Part shown: positions 7,901-17,500 of the stretch, piece by piece
Layout: each line of letters opens with the position of its first letter
How positions within the stretch are numbered: position 1 is the stretch's first letter
Origin: Methanobrevibacter sp.
Lineage (GTDB): Archaea > Methanobacteriota > Methanobacteria > Methanobacteriales > Methanobacteriaceae
Assembly (NCBI RefSeq): GCF_015062935.1
Contig: NZ_SUTM01000001.1
Coordinates: 1-64,000, forward strand
Reading direction: 5' to 3'
Length of the DNA: 64,000 nucleotides
Notes under the pieces: generated by a model
Told to the model about the DNA's origin: nothing
The model's database searches: none
Seen by the model: only the letters and a program-made list of their open reading frames with translations
Program-made: the position numbers and the translations under genes

Positions 7901-9864
7901 ATTCAAATTCATTAGTCAATGGAAGTTCTGCCAAAGACCTAAATAAGAAATTCGGAATTGAGGAAGGCACTGCATTATATAATTCAACACTTTATTGTGA
8001 GGACATTATTGCCAATATCAAAAATAACAACGAATGGAATGCAATCATGCTTGCATTATCTGGACGTTATGTGAAATCAGGTTTATTCGCTGATCCATCT
8101 TATGGTGATTCAATACCTACAGGATTCGACGGTTATGCTTCCGACCCTACAAGAATGCCATCTCCAGCAGCTTTTGAGTCTGCTGTTAAAATCGTTGACA
8201 TGCTTCTGGCTAATTACTATGAACAGCACGGTAAATGGCCGGAGTTAACTTCATTAATCTTATGGGGTACAGAGATATCCAGGACTGAAGGTATTGGTGT
8301 TGCTGAATTCCTATATCTTTTAGGTTGTAAACCGGTTTGGGCGGACAACGGAAAAGTACTCGGCGTAGAACAAATTCCATTAAGTGACTTAAACATAACT
8401 TTAAATGACGGTTCTGTTGTAAATAGACCTAGAATAGATGTATTTGCAAGTATGGTTACAAACAACAAGGATTGGATTACATGGATGTTAACTGCTATTA
8501 ATCTGGCTGTAAATGCTACCGGTGAGGATGAAACCAACAACTATGTTATAAAACATTATGCTGAAAATCCTACTTTGGATAGATTATTTGGTCTTCCAGG
8601 TAATGTATTAGAAGGAACCGGTATGTCAAATCTCTTGCCAAACACTGCAGACTGGAACATTTCATCTGTAAACGAATATGCGATGGACATATATTTAAGC
8701 AAAGTATCCTATTCATGGACATTGGATGCAAAAGGAAACATCGTTGTTAAAAACGAAAAAGAGAATTACAAATATCTGCTCGAAAAAGTTGATGTGATTA
8801 CTCAAAACTTCGACAGTTCATGGAGATTGTTCGATTCTGATGATTACTATGACTGGTTCGGTGGTTTATACAATGCTGCAAATGTATTGAAAGAGAAATC
8901 CGGTAAAGGTAAACCTGATACTGCATTCTTTGATATTAGGAACAAGAACAATTACATTTCAAGAACCTATGAACAGGAAATTGATTTCGAAATACGTAGC
9001 AAACTCTTAAATCCTAAATATTATGGAATATTATCCAAAACCGCCGGAGGTATGAACTCTCTTGCATCAAACATGCAGAACATGTACGGATCTCTAGTAC
9101 TAAGCGGTGAAAAACTCAACAAGGAACTGGGAGACCAATTGGCTCAACGTAATCTTGAAGCACTTGCCGGTGCTAATGACCCTACTTTAGCTCCTGCAGC
9201 ACAGTCCATGGCAGGTTGGCAAATATATATGGCTGATCAAGGACTTTGGGACGGTGACGCATCAACAGTTCAGAAACTAGTCGATGCATATATGCAAAGT
9301 GTAATCGAATACGGTGTAGCATGTTGTCACCATACATGTAAGAACCTTGCATGGAATGCAAAAATCATTCAGTTAAGTTCTCTAACTCCTGCACAAAAGC
9401 AGAAATTCGCAGAAATCCTTGCTCAAGCAACAAACACAGATCCATTATACCAAATGGATGAAGATTTCAACAAACAAGGTAGCGAAGGTAACAATAACGG
9501 AAATACTGGTGATGGTGATGATGGTCAGCAAAAAGCCAATCAGCTATCAAACAGTACTTCTCAGCAATCAGAATCTGACGGATCAAATGCTGGCGGTCAA
9601 ACCGCAGTCGGTGATGACCCATCTGCAACTGGAGATGCTAAATCTGTAGCAGATTCCCAAAATTCACAGGATGCTTCATCCGGAGGAGACGGTGCAGGTG
9701 GTGCAAAATCATATGAACTTTCTGAAAAGTCAGCATCCAAATCTGCAAGTTCAACAGAATCTAGTATGCCTATATTTGTAATTATTGCAGTAATTATCTT
9801 GATTGCAATATTCCTGGTTGGGTATGTAAGAGATAGTAAAGACGACGAATATGATGATTATTAA
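4942..9864 (+). CDS. Extracellular, membrane-anchored CobN/Mg-chelatase H-like protein
   Basis: About 1640 residues. A signal peptide (VKLNNRIVFALLISILLLFS, cut near VFAGD) is followed by a carboxypeptidase-regulatory/Ig-like domain at about 50-150, then a long CobN/BchH-like region (about 160-1490) with the family motif GTHGTLEWLPG at about 780. A Ser/Gly/Gln/Asp-rich linker (about 1513-1606) precedes a C-terminal membrane helix (PIFVIIAVIILIAIFLVGYV) and an acidic tail. CobN-type subunits normally work in the cytoplasm with AAA+ partners, but this protein faces outside, so it is more likely a tetrapyrrole- or metal-binding or adhesive surface protein. The ribosome site GAGGTGA (4931-4937) is followed 4 bases later by ACG 4942, with no ATG, GTG or TTG suitably placed; TTG 4906 lies before the ribosome site. 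Confidence 0.85.
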   Translation, partial: TVKLNNRIVFALLISILLLFSVGSVFAGDNETISEVVSAPIDSDGITSQDDVSQLQVSDDSVLSANNNVINIVDVRDSYNENSKTWDEDGFTLAGATVKLYDSNHKLISTHTTDSKGNVAIKNLGSAKYYVEVSYSTYETQKLDVIDFTKNSGTVTIRDIMFTPDILLLVDYNSHNEKVDVLMNMSRRVAYISTTDFDKSRSWLVEYAQFMHIDMFSESAYSVLTGQYLKELLAESPANARYNVAYTFSVFSKQILNNTGLHVVGASPENNTYDTIENTYIGSYFQARDIAESDILQSNMKNYLDYVRYLINPSKYADPTLDEDNAPLMSPECGFYHPDLGMYTLVPEGKLINSWIRENPGYTHSSDGSLNWMTENYVVWLTETLDPTALFKKFENDYIDKFHPTKPFIAIASYYGGEEVSDALIRGYEANGRPAFNVFKTGTQPPMSSILNKINNLSKVGISAVNSLCSWSLDYANGTAEPDLTDIDLHVLKGIVEISEYSYNSELGAQVEWTYMVTYPSFEGVFGQVALSWVDSFGNSHVIQDGVDKMVKLNCKWADLHDLNNSDKKVAIMLYNYPPGKAEIGASYLDVFTSAYDLLLQLYAQGYDIGGTVEYSNYYNNTYQFLINSENNYQINGSFTHLVSLYNLTRIIFDMNNKGSWASGLLEKYVEENWDDLMAHHQLISLKDFEYLTSDIRDSLYYNLTGYWGDGLGPAMVYKNKYIVIPGVWFGNVFITFQPSRGWEEVQDYHSLVIPPHQQYVSFYKWMEKTAKINAIVSMGTHGTLEWLPGVNLGAFPGDWTFELTVIPTVYPYIVSNPGEAMVARDRSSALLITHMTPAMVSSELYGNYTTLKNYINYYKEQMSLNVTSNADEYKRMIVELAPELGFRNFSSKNETFQNYIDDLHHYLDDMEDDFNTYGLHTLGKVLEGYELAEEVVTIVTSQTKIYDQLVEFLYPKLKGLSFFKDMQKNFKYTKEVDAIKAFMMNYSNSLVNGSSAKDLNKKFGIEEGTALYNSTLYCEDIIANIKNNNEWNAIMLALSGRYVKSGLFADPSYGDSIPTGFDGYASDPTRMPSPAAFESAVKIVDMLLANYYEQHGKWPELTSLILWGTEISRTEGIGVAEFLYLLGCKPVWADNGKVLGVEQIPLSDLNITLNDGSVVNRPRIDVFASMVTNNKDWITWMLTAINLAVNATGEDETNNYVIKHYAENPTLDRLFGLPGNVLEGTGMSNLLPNTADWNISSVNEYAMDIYLSKVSYSWTLDAKGNIVVKNEKENYKYLLEKVDVITQNFDSSWRLFDSDDYYDWFGGLYNAANVLKEKSGKGKPDTAFFDIRNKNNYISRTYEQEIDFEIRSKLLNPKYYGILSKTAGGMNSLASNMQNMYGSLVLSGEKLNKELGDQLAQRNLEALAGANDPTLAPAAQSMAGWQIYMADQGLWDGDASTVQKLVDAYMQSVIEYGVACCHHTCKNLAWNAKIIQLSSLTPAQKQKFAEILAQATNTDPLYQMDEDFNKQGSEGNNNGNTGDGDDGQQKANQLSNSTSQQSESDGSNAGGQTAVGDDPSATGDAKSVADSQNSQDASSGGDGAGGAKSYELSEKSASKSASSTESSMPIFVIIAVIILIAIFLVGYVRDSKDDEYDDY

Positions 9865-9895
9865 TTTAATCATCAACTTTTTTTATTTTTTAGTT
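9853..9895 (+). terminator. Hairpin and T-tract after the CobN-like gene
   Basis: GATGATTA (9853-9860) pairs with TAATCATC (9867-9874) over a 6-base loop, followed by a T-rich run. The stem overlaps the last codons and stop of the gene. Confidence 0.7.
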
Positions 9896-10006
9896 ATTTT
9901 TAAATATTATATTTTATCATATCTAATAATATAATGAAAATTTTTAAAGTTTGATTTAATAAAAATTTTTAAGAATTTTTTAAATTTAAAATGATGAGGT
10001 ATAATA

Positions 10007-13000
10007 ATGGTTAAAAAAATTAATATTATATTAGTTTTATTGCTTTTATTCATTTCCATATCTGCAGTAAGTGCGGCTGATGATGGAAACATTACTGAAT
10101 TGGCAAGCAATGAAGCTATTCAAGATACATTACATGTATATGTTGGTGAAGATGTCAGTTATTCTTCGGATAGTCTTGACGATGTTGTGGCTATCGATGA
10201 ATCTGACTTGGAACTTTCTTCATCTTCATTTACAATCAATGACGGTAATTACAACCAATATTTTAGTTTTGCAACTGGCCAATTGTCTTCTTCTGATGTC
10301 AAATCTGGCGATACTATAATTTTAGACGGCACTATTCAAAAAAAGAATTTCATTTTCAATATCCCAGTAAATATTATCGGATCTTCTTCAAATAATATGA
10401 AAAATTCAATGATTATTTTAAGGAATGGGGCTTCTAACAGTACTGTTTCTAATTTGCATATTGATAATGCCATGGATGGAAAATCTGGAGTTGTTTTAGA
10501 TTCCGTTAGTTACTGTACAATTAAAGATTGTACTATAAAAGTTACCAAGGCTAGCTCATATCCAATTTCAGTCATTAATGGCGCAAATTATAACAATGTA
10601 ACTGGAAACAATTTAAAGGCTTATGGTCTGACATATGGTCACGGTACCAGATCCACTCCTGGATTGATTGTAAGCGGGTCCCACTATAATTATATAGCTA
10701 ATAATTATGTTGAAGTAGATGATGCCAATGGTATATATCTTTCAAGTTATTCCGGTAAGAGTACTGATGGACTTGTAGTGAATAATGGTGGTAATTCCAA
10801 TTTCAATATAATTTATAACAATACTGTTAAATGTAATGATGAAATATTGCCTACTTCATGGAGTTACAATATTCAGATAATGGGTAACAATAATACTATT
10901 AAATCCAACACTGTCTTTAGGGGTTACAGAGGTATTTCCACTTCAGGTGCAGGAAATATTATTGATGGTAATATAATTAGCGTTGCCGGTTCTGATTATA
11001 CTAATCCTGGTGTTGAAACAGGTGGGGAATATGGTATTGTAGGGGCTTATTTCTCAACAATAACAAATAATATAATTACTGGTAAAATCATTTCCACTGG
11101 TGGAGGAATCTCTGCTCTTGACAAGTCAGTTGTTGAAAATAATTGGGTTAATGTTACTAAAGTTGGTAAAGGTATAAATGCTGAGGGTTCAAACATCATA
11201 ATTCGAAATAACACTGTATTCACTGTGTCTGGTTCAGGTATTTATCAACAAGGTAAATATTTCGGACTTATAGTTGAAAATAATAACATCACTTCCGAAT
11301 CTGGTGTAGGTATTTTAATAGATAAGGAAAACTCTAAAAAAATGCCTTCAAATGTTACTGTTATCGGAAACACTATCAAAACTGGAAATAAAGTTGCTAT
11401 TGATGCTAGCAACGTTGTGGTATCATCCTCAAATATAGACCCTAAATCCAATAATGTTTATGGAAAAATTATTATGAGTCCCGAAGGGATTATAGATACA
11501 TCCAAACCGGTATACATTTTTAAGGGAAATACAAGTATTATCACACCGGACAATATTAGGGAATACATTAATGCCAATGGTGATTTAACATATAATGTAC
11601 ATGATGGCGATACATTAGTATTTGAGGGAACATTTGATAATGAGGTAATCTATATTAATAAACGCGTTAAGATAACTGGTGATGATCCTATATTTTACAA
11701 TTCCACATTTAAAATAACATCTGGTGGAGTATTAATTGAAAATTTAACAATCATCAATAATAAAGCAAATAGGGTAAATGCGTGGGGTATTTTCACAAAT
11801 CAGGCGAATGGTGTTAGAATCATTAACAATAAAATCACTGTCAGCGATTCTAAGGCCGCATATGCAGTTTATGTTTTAGAATCAACAGAGGTTGAAGTAA
11901 TTAACAATGAATTAACTTCTGAAGGGGACTTTTTAACATTTACTTTACTTTCATATGCTTCTGAAGACTGTACTTTTGCAAACAATACTATTAAAACAAT
12001 TGGAACCGGTGAAGTATACTCATTTACACCTGAAAAATGTATTGACGGTAATGAAATAACTGTTGATGGAAAACAATATTGTATTGATGGTAATGAGTTA
12101 TTTATTGACGGTAAATCTTATTGTATTGATGGTAATGAGCTGACTATTGATGGCAGGTCTTATTGTATTGATGGTAATGAGTTGAGTATTGACGGTAAGA
12201 CTTATTATTTTAGTGAAGGTCAAAATTTCACTATTGAAGGTAAGACTTATTGTATTGACGGTGAAGAGTTGACTATTGAGGGTAAAACTTATTGTATTGA
12301 TGGTAATGAGTTGACTATTGACGGTAAGACTTATTGCATTGACGGCAATGAGCTTTGCATTGACGGCGCTGAATACAGCATGGGTGAAGCACATGTCATT
12401 TCAGAAATTTATCAAACTTATGGAATTTTATTATTATACTCATCAAACAATAATATTTCTGGAAATGACATAAATGCTACATCTAAATTAGATTCTGTAT
12501 ATTCAACAAATGACTCTCAAAATTCTGTAGTTGGTATTGACTCATACTTCAACACTCACAATAATGTATTTTCAAACAACACTGTCTACATAAAGGCTAA
12601 TGACAATTACATTTATGGTATGGGTGTTTTAGGATATAACACTGGTCACACTGCTCCGGCAGGCCAAGGTGCTTCCAACAACACATTTGTAGGAAATAAT
12701 ATCTCTCTTGAGGGTCCGTATTGTACTACTGGATTGATTGTAGGAAGCTCATCTGAAGAAACTATTTTGAAAGACAATGCTATTGACTTAAAATCACCTG
12801 TAGGTTATGGTATTACTTTAGAGATGTCTCAAAAGTCAACCATTGAAAACAATAATGTAAACTTGAATTCAGATGCAGTTTATGGTATTGATTTAATTTC
12901 ATCCTCTGATAATGTCATTAATAATAATACTATTGCAGGTGAAGGTAAGCAAGTTTATGGCATTTTGATTTCCAACGGTAAAAACAATGAAATTACTGAT

Positions 13001-14371
13001 AATGTAATTAAAGCTAAAGGTAATGGTGAAAGTTTAACCTTCAAAGTCCTCGACTCTCTTGGAACAGGCAATGCGGGTATTTGTCTTATGGCTAATTCAA
13101 CTGATAACAAGATTGCCGGTAACAACATCACTTCAACTACAGGTTATTCAATTTTGGTTGGCGATATAGCAACTTCAAATGTAATTTCCGATAACTATCT
13201 TGAAAGTGAAATAGGTATTGGAAATAATGCAATAAGCAGCACCAAGAATAATGATGTTGCAGATAACTATGTATATGTAGCTGAAATATTATCACTCAGC
13301 ACTCCTAATGTTGTATATCTTGGTGTTGGCGAGTTTTCAGTAACATTGGATAAAAGCATGGATGGAGCTATCGTAAAATTCTATGATAGTGATGGTGAAT
13401 TGTTCACCCAATCAGCAGTCTCAAATGGAATTGCCAAGGCCAAATATCAGTTCGATGAAACATATGCTCCTGCACAGTATTCATTTAAAGCAATAACTTC
13501 AAAAGAGAATTATAAAACCATAACTTCCGAATTGAAATTTTCAGTAATTAATGGAAACATTGTTATTACTGTAAAAGATGTTTCAATGGAACAGGGTGGT
13601 TCTGGAAACTTTGTTGCTACTGTTTTGGATGAATTTGGAAATCCAATAGCTAATGCAGATGTTGTATTCAACAGGGTTAGTTCAGTAGGCAGACTTAATG
13701 TTTTAGGACATGCCGTCACTAATAAAGAGGGCGTTGCAACATTCAAGTTTGATGTTCCTGCAGAATATGATCTTGAAGATTATAATATAGTTTCCAGTGT
13801 TGCCGATGTGGATAACTATAATGATGCCAACACAACTTCAGTTTTAACTGTGGTTGAAAAATTAGCTATTACTGGAAACAAGGCTTATACTGTATACTAT
13901 GGAAATACAGTAACATATAAAGTTAAAATATTGGATGCAAATAAAAAAGCGGCTGCTGGAAAATCAGTGACCTTCAAAATAAAAGGCAAATCCAAAACAG
14001 TTAAAACTGATAAGAACGGTTATGCATCTTATAAGGTTAAATTGGCTGCAGGTTCATATACAATCACTGCCACATGCGGTCTTCATAAGGTATCCAACAA
14101 GATCACATTCAAGCCTACAGTAATTGCCAAAAGTGTTTCTAAAAAGAAAGCAAAAACCATTAAGTACACAGTTAAAGTTCTAAACAATAAAGGCAAAATC
14201 TTAAAGAACAAAAAAGTTACATTTAAGGTTAAAAATAAAAAATACACTGCAAAAACCAATAAGAAAGGTATTGCTACTTTAACACTTAAAAATTTAAAAG
14301 TGGGTAAATATGCGGTATCATCTACTTATGGTGGATGTACAGTAAAAACTACATTAACAATTAAAAAATAA
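10007..14371 (+). CDS. Giant adhesin-like surface protein with beta-helix repeats and a Cys-rich tandem repeat
   Basis: A 1454-residue exported protein. A signal peptide (INIILVLLLLFISISAVSAAD) is followed by many PbH1-type right-handed beta-helix repeats of the form NNIITGN, NNTVF, NNITS (about 100-660). A block of eight 14-15-residue units with repeated CIDGNE follows (about 678-790), then more beta-helix repeats to about 1090. The remainder holds Ig-like (Big_1-type) domains such as GNFVATVLDEFGNPIANADV and two lysine-rich tail domains ending TTLTIKK. This build is typical of Methanobrevibacter adhesin-like proteins, which are thought to bind other cells or glycans, with basic tails contacting the wall. 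The ATG has GAGGT 8 bases upstream. Confidence 0.88.
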   Translation: MVKKINIILVLLLLFISISAVSAADDGNITELASNEAIQDTLHVYVGEDVSYSSDSLDDVVAIDESDLELSSSSFTINDGNYNQYFSFATGQLSSSDVKSGDTIILDGTIQKKNFIFNIPVNIIGSSSNNMKNSMIILRNGASNSTVSNLHIDNAMDGKSGVVLDSVSYCTIKDCTIKVTKASSYPISVINGANYNNVTGNNLKAYGLTYGHGTRSTPGLIVSGSHYNYIANNYVEVDDANGIYLSSYSGKSTDGLVVNNGGNSNFNIIYNNTVKCNDEILPTSWSYNIQIMGNNNTIKSNTVFRGYRGISTSGAGNIIDGNIISVAGSDYTNPGVETGGEYGIVGAYFSTITNNIITGKIISTGGGISALDKSVVENNWVNVTKVGKGINAEGSNIIIRNNTVFTVSGSGIYQQGKYFGLIVENNNITSESGVGILIDKENSKKMPSNVTVIGNTIKTGNKVAIDASNVVVSSSNIDPKSNNVYGKIIMSPEGIIDTSKPVYIFKGNTSIITPDNIREYINANGDLTYNVHDGDTLVFEGTFDNEVIYINKRVKITGDDPIFYNSTFKITSGGVLIENLTIINNKANRVNAWGIFTNQANGVRIINNKITVSDSKAAYAVYVLESTEVEVINNELTSEGDFLTFTLLSYASEDCTFANNTIKTIGTGEVYSFTPEKCIDGNEITVDGKQYCIDGNELFIDGKSYCIDGNELTIDGRSYCIDGNELSIDGKTYYFSEGQNFTIEGKTYCIDGEELTIEGKTYCIDGNELTIDGKTYCIDGNELCIDGAEYSMGEAHVISEIYQTYGILLLYSSNNNISGNDINATSKLDSVYSTNDSQNSVVGIDSYFNTHNNVFSNNTVYIKANDNYIYGMGVLGYNTGHTAPAGQGASNNTFVGNNISLEGPYCTTGLIVGSSSEETILKDNAIDLKSPVGYGITLEMSQKSTIENNNVNLNSDAVYGIDLISSSDNVINNNTIAGEGKQVYGILISNGKNNEITDNVIKAKGNGESLTFKVLDSLGTGNAGICLMANSTDNKIAGNNITSTTGYSILVGDIATSNVISDNYLESEIGIGNNAISSTKNNDVADNYVYVAEILSLSTPNVVYLGVGEFSVTLDKSMDGAIVKFYDSDGELFTQSAVSNGIAKAKYQFDETYAPAQYSFKAITSKENYKTITSELKFSVINGNIVITVKDVSMEQGGSGNFVATVLDEFGNPIANADVVFNRVSSVGRLNVLGHAVTNKEGVATFKFDVPAEYDLEDYNIVSSVADVDNYNDANTTSVLTVVEKLAITGNKAYTVYYGNTVTYKVKILDANKKAAAGKSVTFKIKGKSKTVKTDKNGYASYKVKLAAGSYTITATCGLHKVSNKITFKPTVIAKSVSKKKAKTIKYTVKVLNNKGKILKNKKVTFKVKNKKYTAKTNKKGIATLTLKNLKVGKYAVSSTYGGCTVKTTLTIKK
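12038..12376 (+). repeat. Tandem 42-bp coding repeat, eight units, one Cys per unit
   Basis: Units begin at 12038, 12080, 12122, 12164, 12206 (45 bp, divergent, no Cys), 12251, 12293 and 12335. The consensus peptide is CIDGNELTIDGKTY. Seven of eight units start with Cys, and the last has a second one. Units are alike in DNA as well as protein, so the array could change length by slippage. Confidence 0.9.
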
Positions 14372-14400
14372 GGGTTTTTAACCTTTATTTTACTATTTTT
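14367..14400 (+). terminator. Hairpin and T-rich run after the first adhesin
   Basis: AATAAGGGTT (14367-14376) pairs with AACCTTTATT (14380-14389), ten pairs including one G-T, and is followed by TTTACTATTTTTT. Confidence 0.65.
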
Positions 14401-14517
14401 TCAATGTTATTTTAATTAAATTTAAATAATTTTAAAATATAATATTACTCAATAGTCATTATTTTTTTTCAATTTTATTAGACTATTTCTAAATTTATAT
14501 ATAAATGAGGTGAAATA

Positions 14518-17500
14518 ATTAGGTCAAAAACTTTATTTGTTTCATTAATCATGTTATGCTTCGTAATGTTATCTGTTGGAGCAACATTTGCTGCAGATAA
14601 TGCTACTGATGTTATAGCTATTGATGATGAAATAACTATTGATGAACCGCTTGCGGTTGAACAAGATGTTCAAGATGTAAGCGCAAATGAAAGTTCCGCA
14701 GCTGTAGTTACTCCGGAAACTATTGGTCAGTATATAGATGATTCTGGTCAGTTGTATAAAAATGTAACTGCAGATGAAATTGTATTTAACGGTACTTTTA
14801 ATAATTTGAATTTAACTGTTGAGCGTCCTATTACATTAACCGGCGGATTTTTCAACGATCCAAACTTTGAAATTTATTCCAGTGAGGTTATATTGAGAAA
14901 TTTCTCAATTATTCAAAATAAAGGTGTAAATTCCATTTTTGTTGCTGGAAGTGAAGAAAATCATACTTCTGATGTTTTAATTGACAATGTAAATATTGTA
15001 TTTACAGATGACCAAAGCGGTGCAGGTGCAATTCCTATTGAAGTAATGTATTCTGATGATTTCATGTTTAAAAATTCATTTATTGCATATGGTGGTAGAA
15101 CCAACGGTTATTATAATAATAATGCTGTTCGCATAACCAGTTCAAAAAATGCAATAATTTTTAACAATCAAATATTTGCAAACCTTGTTTCCGCTTCTGT
15201 TGGCTGGGCTGAAGAGCCTGCAGGTTCTGGTAATTGGGTAAGTGCTCCTATGAGTGAAGCAATTGTTATTAAAAATTCTGATGGTGCTATTTTAGATGGA
15301 AATTTAATAAATGTTACATATGGAAATGTTACTGGTGATTGGGATACAATTTATACTGTAGATGTATCTGAGTCCGATGATGTTTTAATAACCAATAATG
15401 AGATAATATCTGATGGTTTCTCTTATATTTATGGTATAATCATATCTGGTGATGATTTCACAATCAGAGGTAATAACATTACTTCTACCGGTGTATTATA
15501 TGCTAACGGAATCGATATTGAAGGTCCTGCAACTGGTGTAGTTGAAAACAATAATATTGATGTTAGTGCTGTAAACAGTGCTTATGCTATTTATTCTGGT
15601 ATGAATGGTAAAACTGTTAGTGCTAACTATACTGATAACAATATCACAGGTAAAGCTTACAATATCTTTGGTTTCTCTTTAGGTGATGTTGAATCCAATG
15701 TTAAAGATAACTTTGTTGATCTTGAAGGTAATTATACTACAGGTCTTGCTGCTAGAACTGATGTTTTAAATGTAGATGGCAACAGATTTATTTTAACTTC
15801 TTCTGAAGAAGGTAATGAATCTGTCCAAGAAGGATTTGGTGTTGAAGCTAGAGGTATTCTTGTAATTGCTGGTAATGCTACTATTGCTAACAACACTATT
15901 GCAACTAATGGTAAAGGTGTTGTATTATCTGGTAAAGGAACTTCTGCTACTTTAGAAGGTAACTTCATTAATGTTGTTGGTAATGCTGATAAAGATGCTT
16001 ATGCTCTTTACGCTGATGAATTAGCAAGTTTAATTGTTAACAATAACACTGTTGACTATCAGGGTACTACTAACGGTACTGGTGTTAATAATGGTGTTTA
16101 TGTTTACAACACTACTGATGCTAGAATTACCGGTAATACTTTTACTTTGGATTTGGTTTCCAGTTATGTTCCTTGGTTTGAAATTCCTGCTGGTTCCGGT
16201 AACTGGACATCTTTCCCGGTATCTGAAGGTATTGTTGTTGATTCCAGTGAAGCTGTTCAGTTTATGAAAAATAATGTAACTGTAACTTATGGTGATGTTG
16301 TAGGTAGTTATGATACTATATATGCTGTTAGCTTTAAGAATTCTGATTATGCTTTGATTGAAGGCAATAAAATTGATGCTAAAGGTCATACTCACATTTA
16401 TGGTATTATTTTATCCGGTGATAACTTCAATATAGGCGCTAATACTATTACTGTTGAGTCTGATAATTATTATGCTAATGGTATTGATATTGAAGGTCCT
16501 GCTACCGGTGTTGTATATGATAACACTATTGATGTTACTGGTGTAGAGTCTGCTTATGCTATTTATTCTGGTATGAATGGTCAGAATGTATCTGCTTTAT
16601 ATCAAAACAACACAATTACCGGTAAAGGTTACAATGTATTTGGTATGTCTTTAGGTGATGTTGAATCCAATGTTAAAGATAACTCCATTATATTGGATGG
16701 TAATTACACCACTGGTATCGCTTACAGAGGTTCTGGCATAAATGCAACAGGTAACTACATTGTCTTAAGTTCAACAGAACAAGGTAATTTAACTGTTTGG
16801 GAGAATTTCGGTGTTGAAGCTGTCGGTATTAAAGTTATTAATGGTACTGCTGTAATTGAAAACAACACTATTGCAACTCCTGGAAAAGGTATTCACATAG
16901 AAGGCGCTGAGACTGATGCTCACATATTCGATAACTTCATAAATGTTGTTGGTAATGACGATCAAAATGCTTATGCTATCTTTGCTATTGATGCTGCATC
17001 CTTATTCCTTAATTTAAATAATATTGATTATCAGGGTGCTACTAAAGGTACTGGTGTTAACAATGCTGTTTATGTAAACAATGTTACTGATACTTCTATT
17101 ATAGCAAATAACTTTACTATAGATTTAGTTTCCAGCTATGTTCCTTGGTTTGAAATTCCTGCAGGTACTGGTAATTGGGTATCTTTCCCAATTAGTGAAG
17201 GTATTGTTATTGAAGATACTGTCAATCCTGTATTCTCACTCAATAAGGTTGATTTAACCTATGGTGATGTTGTAGGTTCTTATGATACTATTTATGCTGT
17301 TGACGTTAAAGCTGATGATGCAATTATTTCTGATAACGAAATCAATGCTAAAGGTCACACATACATTTACGGTCTTATAATTACCGGAGATAACTTCACA
17401 GTTGAAGCAAACAACATTACTGCTGAGTCTGATAATTATTATGCTAACGGTATTGATATTGAAGGTCCTGCTACTGGTAGTGTATACAACAACAATATTC

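Noticed and set aside
8217-8540. Antisense frame of 107 codons in the CobN-like gene
   Set aside because: It lies wholly inside a well-supported domain on the other strand.
12098-12394. Antisense frame of 98 codons under the Cys repeat
   Set aside because: It only mirrors the 42-bp repeat; no start signal or independent support.
15732-16395. Antisense and alternate frames in the second adhesin
   Set aside because: They follow the repeated DNA modules and have low-complexity Ile/Ser/Asn translations.
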